Assembly: GCA_003214695.1 (NCBI GenBank)
Contig: QCLI01000014.1
Location: forward strand, 1-36,701
Reading direction: 5' to 3'
Length of the DNA stretch: 36,701 nt
From: Prochlorococcus sp. AG-412-P08
GTDB taxonomy: Bacteria; Cyanobacteriota; Cyanobacteriia; PCC-6307; Cyanobiaceae
Below the pieces are notes generated by a model. The model was not told the DNA's origin. It saw nothing but the letters and a program-made list of their open reading frames with translations, and ran no database searches. How positions within the stretch are numbered: position 1 is the stretch's first letter; every line of letters begins with the position of its first letter. Positions 1 through 8,330 of this stretch are shown in pieces. Position numbers and translations under genes: made by a program.

Positions 1-159
1 ACTGGTCGTGCTTGGTTGACAAATGTGCATTACTATCTTGGATTCTTCTTTATTCAAGGTCATTTATTCCATGCACTACGTGCAATGGGCTTTGACTTCA
101 AGAGAATAAGAAAAGCCTTAGTTAATATGGATACTGCAGTTGTCACTTTGAATGATTGA
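1..159 (+). CDS. pcb: Pcb-type chlorophyll a/b-binding antenna protein, C-terminal end
   Basis: Only the last 52 codons are in the window; the gene is cut by the left edge. The reading frame opens at base 1 and stops at TGA 157-159. The peptide contains [20 protein letters not shown], which matches the last transmembrane helix and following loop of Prochlorococcus Pcb proteins (CP43/IsiA-like, six helices) better than PsbC, because of the HALRA-GFDFK pattern. Pcb proteins bind divinyl chlorophyll a and b in the thylakoid membrane and feed the photosystems. Which pcb paralogue this is cannot be told from the fragment. A good intrinsic terminator follows at 211-239. Confidence 0.75.
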   Translation, partial: TGRAWLTNVHYYLGFFFIQGHLFHALRAMGFDFKRIRKALVNMDTAVVTLND

Positions 160-210
160 TGTTTCTTCTAAATTCTCTGGGATTCCCACAGAATTTGTTT
201 GAATTTATAA

Positions 211-239
211 AAGCTCACCAGTTATGGTGAGCTTTTTTT
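211..239 (+). terminator. Intrinsic terminator after pcb
   Basis: Perfect 9-bp stem AAGCTCACC (211-219) / GGTGAGCTT (226-234) with a 6-nt loop, continuing into a run of T. It lies 52 bp after the pcb stop codon. Confidence 0.88.
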
Positions 240-324
240 ATTTTTGACTAGATGATTCAATTGTTTTTAGCTAGTAAATTTATTGAACTATTTTTTTTTC
301 ATTAAATTATTGAATACTTAAAAT

Positions 325-1722
325 ATGAGCAGATTGAATCATCTCATAGAGAATCAACTTCTTTCTGATTCATTTACCAAGTTGGTAATTGCATTTGGCT
401 TTCTTTTTATATTTGCAATACTTTTGATTGTTGGCAGGAGGCTTGATTCGGCCTTGAAACTAGAGAGATTAGGCATTCCTATATCTATTTTGTTTGGCGC
501 ATTTGTACTTTTGATTGGTCCTCATGGGCCATCACCTCTTTTACCAGAGTCAATTACTGATATTTGGGTCAAGTTGCCGACCGCCTTGTTAACCATGGTT
601 TTTGCAACACTAATGCTAAGTAAACCAGTCCCATCAGGGAAGGGGTTATTTCAGCCAGTTGCATCGCAAGCATTATTAGCTTTGCTTCTAGGTTTTGGTC
701 AGTATCTAATCGGTGGACTGGTGCTATTGCTTTTTCTTATTCCTTATCAAGGAGTTGATCCTTTGATGGGCTGTTTAATAGAGGTTGGATTCGAGGGAGG
801 GCATGGTGCTGCAGCTGTAATGGGCCAGAGTTTTGAACGGTTGGGTTTTTCTGAAGGACTAGACCTTGGATTAGCAATGGCAACAGTAGGTCTATTAGCT
901 TCAACTTTGTTAGGAAGTGGATTGGTAGTGGTGGGGAGATTATTGGGATGGATCAGCTTTGAACTTGAAACATTGGACAGGGAAATCTCTATAGATCAGC
1001 AGTTGCCTTTACTACAAAAACTAAAAAACTTGGTAGTTAATCTTGGTCTCGTAGGATTAGCTATTGCGTTTGGGGCCACTCTTCTTGTTTTTGTAAGATT
1101 TTTTGGAGGAAAATTAGGTGGAACTTTTAATGAGGTTCTTTCTGTTTTTCCTGTTTTCCCATTAGCTCTACTTGGATCGCTGGTTATAAGATTTGTTCTG
1201 GAGAAGTTTGAAAAAACTGAACTGGTTTCTGAGATATTACAGAGAGAAATTGGAATTCTTTCAACAGATCTTCTTATTACTACAGCAATGGCAGGACTTG
1301 ATTTACCGTTGTTACTAAATGATTGGATACCTTTATCTGCGCTTGCATTAAGCGGCTTGTTATGGAATCTCTTTGGGATGTTCTTGTTTTCAAGATTGCT
1401 ATTTAGACAACAATGGTTCGAAAGGTCGATAATTGAATTTGGCAATGCAACTGGAGTTGCTGCAAGCGGGATATTGCTTTTGCGTTTAGCAGATCCAAGA
1501 GACCAAACAAACATATTACCTATATTTTCTATAAAGCAATTATTCCTTCAACCATTACTTTCAGGTGGGTTGATTACAGTTATTGCACCAATATCCATCA
1601 TTAAGCTTGGGTTGATTGGATGGACTGAGATTTGTGGGGTTTTAACATTATTGTTTCTTATAATCTCTATTTTAATGAGATCGCAGGAATTCAGTCAGAG
1701 CTATGAAAGCCCTCTAAGCTAG
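325..1722 (+). CDS. gltS: Sodium/glutamate symporter family protein (GltS/ESS type)
   Basis: A 465-residue, very hydrophobic inner-membrane protein with roughly ten or more predicted helices. The segment around residues 150-200 (EVGFEGGHGAAAVMG, then LGLAMATVGLLAS) matches the conserved loop-helix of the GltS family, where the GGHG(T/A)A motif and the following glycine-rich helix recur in both halves of the protein. The second half carries the corresponding FGNATGVAASGILLLR (about 372-387). Known members import glutamate with Na+; the substrate here is inferred from the family only. The length is typical to slightly long (E. coli GltS is about 400). It stands alone, 165 bp after pcb, whose terminator separates them. 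The ATG at 325 is preceded by an A/T-rich leader without a clear Shine-Dalgarno sequence. Confidence 0.8.
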   Translation: MSRLNHLIENQLLSDSFTKLVIAFGFLFIFAILLIVGRRLDSALKLERLGIPISILFGAFVLLIGPHGPSPLLPESITDIWVKLPTALLTMVFATLMLSKPVPSGKGLFQPVASQALLALLLGFGQYLIGGLVLLLFLIPYQGVDPLMGCLIEVGFEGGHGAAAVMGQSFERLGFSEGLDLGLAMATVGLLASTLLGSGLVVVGRLLGWISFELETLDREISIDQQLPLLQKLKNLVVNLGLVGLAIAFGATLLVFVRFFGGKLGGTFNEVLSVFPVFPLALLGSLVIRFVLEKFEKTELVSEILQREIGILSTDLLITTAMAGLDLPLLLNDWIPLSALALSGLLWNLFGMFLFSRLLFRQQWFERSIIEFGNATGVAASGILLLRLADPRDQTNILPIFSIKQLFLQPLLSGGLITVIAPISIIKLGLIGWTEICGVLTLLFLIISILMRSQEFSQSYESPLS

Positions 1723-1768
1723 TAGAATTAGATTTTTACATAAGGTTATTATTTATGGAGACTTTATA

Positions 1769-2026
1769 ATGAGATCGAACACCATTAAGGATATACCTTC
1801 ACAGGAATCTAGAGAGAAATGGTTTAAGAGCCACCTTTTAGCTAGAGAAGTGGAACTTAAAGAGTTATACGAGATGCCTCAGGAAGACTTGGACTTGTTA
1901 ATGGCTGAAACGGCTGAACTAAGAAGTGATTTAGGAAATAGAGAAAGGAACATAGGGAAGTTTTGTACAGCTGGATATTTCCTTGAACTGGCTAGGATTA
2001 TAGACAAAAGAAGAATAGAGAATTGA
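1769..2026 (+). CDS. Conserved small hypothetical protein
   Basis: An 85-residue, charged and probably soluble protein, rich in Glu, Arg and Leu, with an alpha-helical and possibly coiled-coil character over residues 25-60 (LLAREVELKELYEMPQEDL). It has no signal peptide, membrane segment or recognised domain. It sits 46 bp after gltS on the same strand, with GGAG at 1758-1761, about 7 nt before the ATG, as a plausible ribosome site. The regular codon use and good ribosome site support a real gene. Function unknown. Confidence 0.6.
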   Translation: MRSNTIKDIPSQESREKWFKSHLLAREVELKELYEMPQEDLDLLMAETAELRSDLGNRERNIGKFCTAGYFLELARIIDKRRIEN

Positions 2027-2053
2027 TTTATATTAACTAGAGTTTATTAAGCT

Positions 2054-2740
2054 TCAGGTGGTTCTTGTTTCTGCTGGGAAGATCTCTTCTTGATTTGAAC
2101 ATTCCCAAAATTTGCTTTTCTTCATTAAAACAGGGTATAAAGAATGATTTAAATAATAATTCAACCACAATTTCATTTTTAATAGATCTTTGTCGTTATC
2201 AAACTCCTCTGGATTTACTAGACGGTATTGACGGACAAATGGCCAAATACACCAATCAGCTATCGTTTCTCTTGCCCAAGCTAGACAATGCATGGATGGT
2301 TCACTAGAGGAAATCTCAATCTTTTTTTCCCATCTCCTCAAGATTTCCTTCAAGGCATGATTATGATCTTCTGGAACAATATTTTTAAATCTATTAGGAT
2401 ACTTATATCTATCTAGGTGGTATTTAAAGACATTGTCGTTCTCTTTAATTAAATCATAAATATCTTGACTTTTTTCCTCATTTTCATTTAGAAGTATTTT
2501 TCTCTTTGAAGAGCTTTTGATAGCCCACGACATAATGTCTAAGCTTTCATCAATTACTGTCCCATCCTCCAGAACTAAGATAGGAACAGTTGCTTTTTTT
2601 GATGCTTTAATTAATTCTGGGGGTTTATTCGAAAGTCTTATTTCTCTTAATTTGACTTGCTTTTGACAGAGTAATATTGCCCATCGTGCTCTAATTGCAT
2701 ATGGGCATCTTCTAAATGAATATAATATTTCATTTGTCAT
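2054..2740 (-). CDS. Glutathione S-transferase family protein
   Basis: A 228-residue protein with a thioredoxin-fold N-terminal domain. YSFRRCPYAIRARWAI at residues 7-22 carries the CPYA motif of glutaredoxin/GST-like proteins. ATVPILVLEDGTVIDESLDI at about 50-69 contains the cis-proline (VP) and the E-S pair that bind the glutathione gamma-glutamyl group. Residues 80-228 form a mainly helical C-terminal domain, as expected for GSTs. Proteins of this shape conjugate or reduce substrates with glutathione in the cytoplasm. The Cys rather than Ser/Tyr at the active position suggests an omega/beta-like, thiol-transfer chemistry; this is inference. It is convergent with the upstream small gene (27 bp between stops). 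Confidence 0.78.
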   Translation of the reverse strand: MTNEILYSFRRCPYAIRARWAILLCQKQVKLREIRLSNKPPELIKASKKATVPILVLEDGTVIDESLDIMSWAIKSSSKRKILLNENEEKSQDIYDLIKENDNVFKYHLDRYKYPNRFKNIVPEDHNHALKEILRRWEKKIEISSSEPSMHCLAWARETIADWCIWPFVRQYRLVNPEEFDNDKDLLKMKLWLNYYLNHSLYPVLMKKSKFWECSNQEEIFPAETRTT

Positions 2741-2885
2741 AGGCTAAAGGTTTTACCTTTACAACTATAAATCTTTAGAAAGGTTTGTTTGCACTCTGTT
2801 TGACTTTGCCTATAGGCCAATTATAATTAATTAAAATTACTGAGATCCCATCCCTTTATTTACAGTTGTTTATTGTTAATGTTCA

Positions 2886-3434
2886 ATGTCGGGACATGTT
2901 TACTTAATTAAAAAAGGCGACTTTTTTATGATTGGCAGTACAAGAAATATTGATAAGCAAATGAGGAAATTGCGACCAGATGAAATTATCTCCACTACAA
3001 AAATAGATAGTCCAGAAGGACTAGAAGCAAGGCTTTTAAGACGTTATAGGAATGTAAGACTACCAGAGTCTGGATATTTTCAACTTTCAGAAAGGCAATT
3101 GATAGATTGTAAGAAGCAGTTAGGAGAGAAAAGCAAAATTCCAAAAACAATAGGAGATGAGTTTTATATTGCGATTACAGGTACTCTATTCTTATTCATA
3201 CTCACTTCATTTGTTTTTCTTCGTATAAATCTTTATCCTTCATTAGAACTTGCTTTGGCTTTTGCCCTTGCATCTATTCCAATGTGGATTTTGTTTCTTT
3301 TAGGTAACTTTGGAGGTTATTTTAGTAGTGACTTGAGCCCTTTTTCTGCTTGGTTTAATAGAATACGAGCCCTTCTAGCTGCATTGGTTCTCTCACTATG
3401 CTCTTACTTACTCATTAGCAAGTTTTCTTTTTGA
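2886..3434 (+). CDS. GIY-YIG-like (T5orf172/Mug113-type) domain fused to membrane helices
   Basis: A 182-residue protein in two parts. Residues 1-80 read as a small GIY-YIG-superfamily fold: VYLIKKGDFFMIGSTRN (5-21) corresponds to the GIY...YIG strands with the conserved G-x-T/S-x-N, and EARLLRRYRNVRLPESGYFQLS (47-68) resembles the helix and FxL strand of the T5orf172/Mug113 subgroup. Residues 93-180 contain about three hydrophobic segments (IAITGTLFLFILTSFVFL, LALAFALASIPMWILFLL and ALLAALVLSLCSYLLI). GIY-YIG domains are usually nucleases, but the match is short and the catalytic Glu of the domain is not certain here. Membrane anchoring is unusual for the fold. ATG at 2886; it follows a 145-bp AT-rich spacer. 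Confidence 0.55.
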   Translation: MSGHVYLIKKGDFFMIGSTRNIDKQMRKLRPDEIISTTKIDSPEGLEARLLRRYRNVRLPESGYFQLSERQLIDCKKQLGEKSKIPKTIGDEFYIAITGTLFLFILTSFVFLRINLYPSLELALAFALASIPMWILFLLGNFGGYFSSDLSPFSAWFNRIRALLAALVLSLCSYLLISKFSF

Positions 3435-3542
3435 AAAGTATTTTTTAATAAAAACTATTAATTTAGACTTGCGTAATAAATAAAAAAGATGATCATAAAG
3501 TTTAAGTCCTTATAATTGATTCAATCATTATTAATTTTTTAT

Positions 3543-3797
3543 ATGAATTACTCTTCTTATCTTAAGTTGCTCAGCCCTTTTCAAGAGCAACTTTCTGGTG
3601 TTTACTCAACAGCTACATTAGTAATCAGCATCCTTCTCGTACTGTGGATTTTGAACTTTGTTGTTGGGTTGATAACTAAAATATTTTCCCTTGGAAAAAC
3701 CATTGGAACTTTCTATCGTAGTTTTCTTCATAGGTATATAAGAATTATGATTTATAGCTTTATAAATTTATTTTCAAAAAAAAAATTAGCTAAATAA
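3543..3797 (+). CDS. Small membrane protein, hypothetical
   Basis: An 84-residue protein read from ATG 3543; the frame is open from a TTG at 3516, but the ATG is the more natural start. Residues about 25-50 (TATLVISILLVLWILNFVV) form one strong transmembrane helix. The C-terminal third is basic and aromatic (FYRSFLHRYIRI, ending SKKKLAK), so a membrane-embedded protein with a cytoplasmic positive tail is likely. No family recognised. It is convergent with the SDR gene to its right. Confidence 0.5.
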   Translation: MNYSSYLKLLSPFQEQLSGVYSTATLVISILLVLWILNFVVGLITKIFSLGKTIGTFYRSFLHRYIRIMIYSFINLFSKKKLAK

Positions 3798-3818
3798 AAG
3801 TTATGTTTTTACTTTTAC

Positions 3819-4544
3819 CTATTTAGATTTTTCAAGATTGCAATTAATATTAATTTCAAAGGGTATACAGCTATTAGGTAACTCAAGTATCTTCGAAACA
3901 ATTTCACCTATATCTTCAGGCTGAGTCATTTCTTCTTTTTTTATACTTTCAACTTCACTTGCCATTCGCGTATTTACCCAGCCTGGATTGATAGTGCTAA
4001 CCCTTAAACCTTTTTCCCATCCTTCATTCCTTATTGTTTGACATAGACCCATTAATGCAAATTTTGATGCAGTGTATCCAGCAAGCTTTCCTTTTGACCT
4101 TTTACCACTCATTGATACAAGAACTATAACCCTTGAATTATTGTTCTCAGTGAGATATTTCCAACAGGCCCTAGTAAGTATCCAAGGTCCCAATACATTA
4201 ACTTTCCATAATTCATTAATATCGTTCTCTTCCTTTTCAGCGTAATTCAATGGAGTTCTTTTAAATATTCCTGCACAGTGTATTAATGTATCAATCTTAC
4301 CAAATTTTTGCTTTGTTTTCTCAGCCCATAAATTTGCACTAATCTTATCTTTAGCGTCATAACTTTCAACATGTATACGCTCACTTTTTTTTGTTAGATA
4401 AGGAAGTTCTGAATTTTTAAGACATTTTATATCTCTTAAGCCAATACTTATATTGTGACCATCTTGAATTGCCTTTTCAGCAATGCATCTTCCTATCCCT
4501 CTTGAGGCCCCACTAATTAGAATGTTTCTCTTATCGCTAGACAC
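3819..4544 (-). CDS. Short-chain dehydrogenase/reductase (SDR)
   Basis: A 241-residue classical SDR. The nucleotide-binding motif SGASRGIG is at residues 11-18, the NAG-equivalent HCAGI at 89-93, the structural Asn in KVNVLG (about 114-119), and the catalytic Ser (about 144-146) with Y157-x3-K161 in GYTASKFALMG. NPGWVNTRMA (about 186-195) is the usual post-catalytic loop. Such enzymes reduce or oxidise carbonyl/hydroxyl groups with NAD(P)H in the cytoplasm; the substrate cannot be told. The start codon lies inside the last codons of the upstream lycopene cyclase (8-bp overlap), so the two are co-transcribed and probably translationally coupled. This hints at a role related to carotenoids, but that is inference. 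Confidence 0.85.
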   Translation of the reverse strand: MSSDKRNILISGASRGIGRCIAEKAIQDGHNISIGLRDIKCLKNSELPYLTKKSERIHVESYDAKDKISANLWAEKTKQKFGKIDTLIHCAGIFKRTPLNYAEKEENDINELWKVNVLGPWILTRACWKYLTENNNSRVIVLVSMSGKRSKGKLAGYTASKFALMGLCQTIRNEGWEKGLRVSTINPGWVNTRMASEVESIKKEEMTQPEDIGEIVSKILELPNSCIPFEININCNLEKSK

Positions 4545-5820
4545 TTGGCTTAAGGAAATTCCAAAGTAACTTTAACTCTCGACCTTTCATTTCCATCAAT
4601 CCCCACTTAACATTCATTGGAGCTTGTTTGAACATAGCCCACATGGCATTAACAAGTTCTTTTAAAGTTAAGGTATTAGTAAGAAATTTGTACCATTGAT
4701 TGTTTGATAGGCCAAAAAAACTTTTAAAGAAATATCTTAATTGCCCCTCTTTGAAGCGCATTAGTTTTTCTAATCCAAACTGATAGAGAGCTTGCTTCCT
4801 TCTCAATTCCTTAGGCCAAAGTGTTTGCCAACCTATTCTTGCAATTTCAGAAGGGGTGTTAGATTTGTCTTTAATTGCGTTTGCAATTTCTTTTGCTAGG
4901 GATGGCGCTCTTCTCAGCAGACTACCAACTAAATAGCCTGATGCTGGGTGAACCATTCCTGCAGCACCGCCAAACCCAAGAATTGATTGATTTAAATCTG
5001 GAATAGGAATGTTCATTGGCAAGAAGACGCCATGTTCTTCATGATCAATTTTTAAAATTTCTATTTCTCTATGTTTTAGTCTTGATTTAAGCCTTTGTTT
5101 AAGTGTTTCTAACTCAACAGGAGGTGCCAACCCTAAGGATGTTTCTTCTAGAAAGAATTTACCATTACCCATATCCATTGCATAAAGAAAAGTAGGTGGC
5201 TCTTCTTTTTCATTTTTATTTAAATGATCACACCTATAATCCATTAACACAAACTGGCCTTTTTCTACTGGCGGCTCACTGAATTCGCCCACTATTCCAT
5301 AACATGTTTGGACAGCTATCTCACCATGATTTGGAACACTGAGGAAAACTGGGTCATAACCTGTAGCATCTACTATTAGTTTTGAAATTAGGCTTTTACC
5401 ATCACTAGTTATAACAGTACTGTTTACTTTATTAATTTCAAATTTATTAGCCTTGCCCCTAAATAAATTCACAGAAGTATCTTTGCATTGATTTAGCCAA
5501 TACTCTTGAAGCTTCTTCTTGTCAAATAGGCCATAGTCACGATTGTGTCGAGTAGCTTGATTGTGAGGAGAATTTTTATCTGTAGAGCCTTCCCCTAAAA
5601 AACTAACTGTATTTGACCATCGATGTTTTAATAAATTTTCAAAACCTAATTCATCTACCTCTTCTCCCCAGATTCCGTATGTGTAAGGCCATGGATCAGA
5701 TGGATCATTTAATGAGAGTAGACCAACTTTAAGTTTTTCTTGGCCTAGTGCTGCTGCTATTGATAAGGCACTTGGTCCAGCTCCTATTACCAATACGTCC
5801 ATAGGTGAGTTTGTGCTCAT
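4537..5820 (-). CDS. crtL: Lycopene cyclase (CrtL type, beta or epsilon)
   Basis: A 427-residue FAD/NAD(P)-binding flavoprotein. The Rossmann motif VIGAGPSALSIAAAL is at residues 11-25. PYTYGIWGEEVDELG (about 45-59) matches the YG(V/I)W-x-(D/E)E motif of plant-type lycopene cyclases, and KFFLEETSLGLAPP (about 221-234) the cyclase F(L/F)EET motif. GFGGAAGMVHPASGYLV (about 283-299) is the conserved second FAD-contacting segment. The enzyme closes the ionone rings of lycopene at the thylakoid/cytoplasmic membrane, giving precursors of zeaxanthin or alpha-carotene. Prochlorococcus has two paralogues, a beta-cyclase and a bifunctional epsilon/beta-cyclase; I cannot say by eye which this is. First gene of a two-gene operon with the SDR. 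Confidence 0.88.
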   Translation of the reverse strand: MSTNSPMDVLVIGAGPSALSIAAALGQEKLKVGLLSLNDPSDPWPYTYGIWGEEVDELGFENLLKHRWSNTVSFLGEGSTDKNSPHNQATRHNRDYGLFDKKKLQEYWLNQCKDTSVNLFRGKANKFEINKVNSTVITSDGKSLISKLIVDATGYDPVFLSVPNHGEIAVQTCYGIVGEFSEPPVEKGQFVLMDYRCDHLNKNEKEEPPTFLYAMDMGNGKFFLEETSLGLAPPVELETLKQRLKSRLKHREIEILKIDHEEHGVFLPMNIPIPDLNQSILGFGGAAGMVHPASGYLVGSLLRRAPSLAKEIANAIKDKSNTPSEIARIGWQTLWPKELRRKQALYQFGLEKLMRFKEGQLRYFFKSFFGLSNNQWYKFLTNTLTLKELVNAMWAMFKQAPMNVKWGLMEMKGRELKLLWNFLKPSV

Positions 5821-6146
5821 GCTTATAAGAGCATGCTTGTTAGGTTAAACTTGCAAATGATAAATAACTTATTCAGCTTTTTAGACACGCTTACCTCCTA
5901 TTCTCATTGATTCTAAGAGGATAACCTGACTTGGTCTTTTAAATGACATTTGCAAAACTTTTATTTACTAGATGTAGCTATTATGTTGTTAAATATTGCA
6001 AATATTTTTTAAAAGAGTGCTATCCTTGGTCTATTAAGATTTAGAAACTAGTTCTTAACAAATAAGAGCTAGTTTGTGATTAACCTAAAATGGAATTTTT
6101 AATCAATGATTGAGTAAATTATATTTCTCTAACTAATTCACTTTTA
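5821..6146. other. Divergent intergenic spacer between crtL and a POR-like SDR
   Basis: 326 bp without an open frame of note, strongly AT-rich. It must hold the promoters of both divergent genes, although I could not assign convincing -35/-10 pairs. The one strong structure is a long hairpin at 6045-6075, listed separately. Confidence 0.6.
6045..6075. repeat. Long perfect hairpin (13-bp stem)
   Basis: AAACTAGTTCTTA (6045-6057) and TAAGAGCTAGTTT (6063-6075) pair over 13 positions, with one G-T wobble, around a 5-nt loop ACAAA. It lies 71 bp before the POR-like gene. No T-run follows on the plus strand, so it is not a classical terminator. It may be a 5'-UTR stem, part of a small RNA, or an operator. 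Confidence 0.6.
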
Positions 6147-7163
6147 ATGAAAACTAAAAATCAAAGAAGAATACTTATAACAGGGGCTACTTCTGGTATT
6201 GGTTATCAAGCTGCTCTTAAATTGATTGAGGATGATCAAAAACTAGTTATACTTTGTAGAAATTCTAAAAGAGTTGATTCCACCATTAAATCCTTAAGGA
6301 GTGAAAATATACCTCTTTCTAAAATTGAGAGATTGGCTAAATTTCCAATTGTTGACTTATCTGATTTAAACTCAATAGAAGAATTTACTGCTAAGGAACT
6401 TTCAAATAGTTGTAGAATAGATACACTTATTCTTAACGCAGGCCTTCAATATACTGGTTCTAAATTTATAAGAAGATCGAAGCAAGGAATAGAACTTACC
6501 TTTGCTGTTAATCACCTTAGTCACTATTATTTAGTTCAAAGGTTAATTCCTTTACTTAGAAAATCAGAATTCCCCAGGGTTGTAATTACTTCGTCAGAGG
6601 TTCACAATCCGAACTCTCCAGGAGGGAAAGTAGGAAAAAAAGCAGATCTTTCTGATCTTGCAGGGCTTAGAAAATCCCTGGACTTTGAAATGATAGATGG
6701 ATTCACCCCTTTTGATGCTGATAAAGCATATAAAGATAGCAAGTTATGTAATACTTTATTCTCAAAAGAACTATCACGTAGATTTTTAATAAATAATTTT
6801 AATATACCTGTTTTATGTTGGGCTCCAGGTTTAGTTATACCAACCACAAAAGAAGGATTCTTTAGATATAGTCGCAAATATAATGAGTTAGGGCAGATTT
6901 TATTTGCTTTTATAGCTAGAGATTTATTGCATATAACCGAGTCTCCACAGAATGCTGGTAAGATCCTATTTGATTTGGCAACTTTAGATTCCTACCAGGG
7001 AGAGAAGTTCTTATACCTGTCTAATAATATCAAAACATTAGGTCAAATGATTTTAAAGGAAAAAAATATTAGTAAAGAAGCAAATAATTCAACTAAGGCA
7101 GAAAATCTTTGGAATCTGTCTGGTGAAATAATCCAGAAATTTGTTACTATAAATCCATTTTAG
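6147..7163 (+). CDS. SDR of the protochlorophyllide-reductase-like group
   Basis: A 338-residue SDR, longer than classical members. The cofactor motif TGATSGIG is at residues 12-18. LNAGLQ (97-102) and FAVNHLSHYYL (119-129) follow, with catalytic SS at 149-150 and AYKDSKLCN at 194-202 (Y195, K199). The YKDSK-CN pattern and the segment LSRRF...PVLCWAPG strongly resemble light-dependent protochlorophyllide oxidoreductase (POR), which reduces ring D of protochlorophyllide. The POR active-site cysteine region differs from what I remember of true POR, and cyanobacterial POR is normally about 320-335 residues. I therefore call it POR-like, substrate uncertain. It is divergent from crtL and converges with the MscS gene (5 bp between stops). 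Confidence 0.72.
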   Translation: MKTKNQRRILITGATSGIGYQAALKLIEDDQKLVILCRNSKRVDSTIKSLRSENIPLSKIERLAKFPIVDLSDLNSIEEFTAKELSNSCRIDTLILNAGLQYTGSKFIRRSKQGIELTFAVNHLSHYYLVQRLIPLLRKSEFPRVVITSSEVHNPNSPGGKVGKKADLSDLAGLRKSLDFEMIDGFTPFDADKAYKDSKLCNTLFSKELSRRFLINNFNIPVLCWAPGLVIPTTKEGFFRYSRKYNELGQILFAFIARDLLHITESPQNAGKILFDLATLDSYQGEKFLYLSNNIKTLGQMILKEKNISKEANNSTKAENLWNLSGEIIQKFVTINPF

Positions 7164-7168
7164 TCAAA

Positions 7169-8188
7169 CTATTTTTTTGCAAGATGAATAGTCTGAGTGG
7201 GGAAAGCAAACTCTATTTCTTCTTTCTCAAATAGTCTCATTATTTCAAGATTAATTTTTTGTTGAGCATTCATTGCTAATAGGTAGTCATTTGTTGGAAT
7301 GTAGTATACCAATTCGAAATTTAGACTACATTCACCGAATTCTATAAAATGACATCTATCAAATAAGGCATTTTCTGTTTGATCTACAATTTGTTTTATA
7401 ATATTTGGGATTAATAACATTTGCGAGTAATTGGTGTCATAGGTAACCCCTATTTTATGGACTAATCGCCTTTGCTTCATTTCTGCATAGTTAGAAATAA
7501 CTCCATTTGTCAAATTACTATTACTCATAACAATTATTTCTCCATTAATGCTCCTCATTCTTGTAGATCTAACACCAACCCTTTCCACTTTTGCTAGAAC
7601 ACCATCGATATGAATAAATTGACCATTCTGAAAAGGCTTGTCTAAAAGTATAGTTATATATTCAAAGAATTCTTGAACAGGTTCTTTTAGTGCAAGGCCT
7701 GCACCAATTCCACCAGCACTTAAAAGAGCCCATATTGCTGCCATTTGTACGCCCATATTATTTAAGTAAAAAACAATCCCAATACTCCATATTATGGCCC
7801 TAAGCATTGGACTTAATGATTTGAGCATTGTACTAACAGCATCATCATTTATTCTCTCTGACCAGCTACTAACTAACCTAAGAAGTATTCTATTTATTAG
7901 CCTAACTATAAGAATAAGTAGGATTAATTTGAAAATTCCAGTTATACCTTCATTAAGACCAAAACTAGTTGTTTTTATTGCTAATATTCTCCATGAAGTA
8001 AAAGCACTAATAGAGATACCTAAAGGCTTAACTGTATCAAGTAGAACTTTGAGTATATAGTCATCTGTTTTGCTATTGGTTCGATGGACAACTTTTTTTA
8101 AAACACTGCTTAGAACTTTTGATCCGAAAACTGTAATTAAGCTTCCTAATATAAAGATGCAGCCAGAGCTGATTAACCTTGTGTACAT
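7169..8188 (-). CDS. mscS: MscS-family mechanosensitive ion channel
   Basis: A 339-residue membrane protein with an N-terminal helix (about 5-25), two further helices (about 55-105) and the pore-lining segment rich in Gly/Ala (ALLSAGGIGAGLALKEPVQEF, about 155-175), which is the TM3 signature of MscS. It continues with the beta domain: PFQNGQFIHIDGVLAKVERVGVRSTRMRS (about 187-215) is the conserved MscS sequence G-x-V-x-x-I-x-x-R-x-T-x-(I/L)-R. The C-terminal alpha/beta domain ends at about 335. These channels open under membrane tension and release solutes on hypo-osmotic shock. Start ATG at 8188. Confidence 0.88.
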   Translation of the reverse strand: MYTRLISSGCIFILGSLITVFGSKVLSSVLKKVVHRTNSKTDDYILKVLLDTVKPLGISISAFTSWRILAIKTTSFGLNEGITGIFKLILLILIVRLINRILLRLVSSWSERINDDAVSTMLKSLSPMLRAIIWSIGIVFYLNNMGVQMAAIWALLSAGGIGAGLALKEPVQEFFEYITILLDKPFQNGQFIHIDGVLAKVERVGVRSTRMRSINGEIIVMSNSNLTNGVISNYAEMKQRRLVHKIGVTYDTNYSQMLLIPNIIKQIVDQTENALFDRCHFIEFGECSLNFELVYYIPTNDYLLAMNAQQKINLEIMRLFEKEEIEFAFPTQTIHLAKK

Positions 8189-8330
8189 TCAATAGATAAG
8201 AAATTAACTTAATTTAAGTATGGCACCCAGATGCACGTTTAGCTATAAGCTGCTTTTTCTCGGCGAAATATCATAAGTGGAGTATTTCTTTTTCTAAACT
8301 TAGAAATTATCTCATTTTATTTTAAAGATA

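Noticed and set aside
3795-3817. TAAAAGT/ACTTTTA stem between convergent genes
   Set aside because: Made of A/T almost only and very weak; cannot be told from background.
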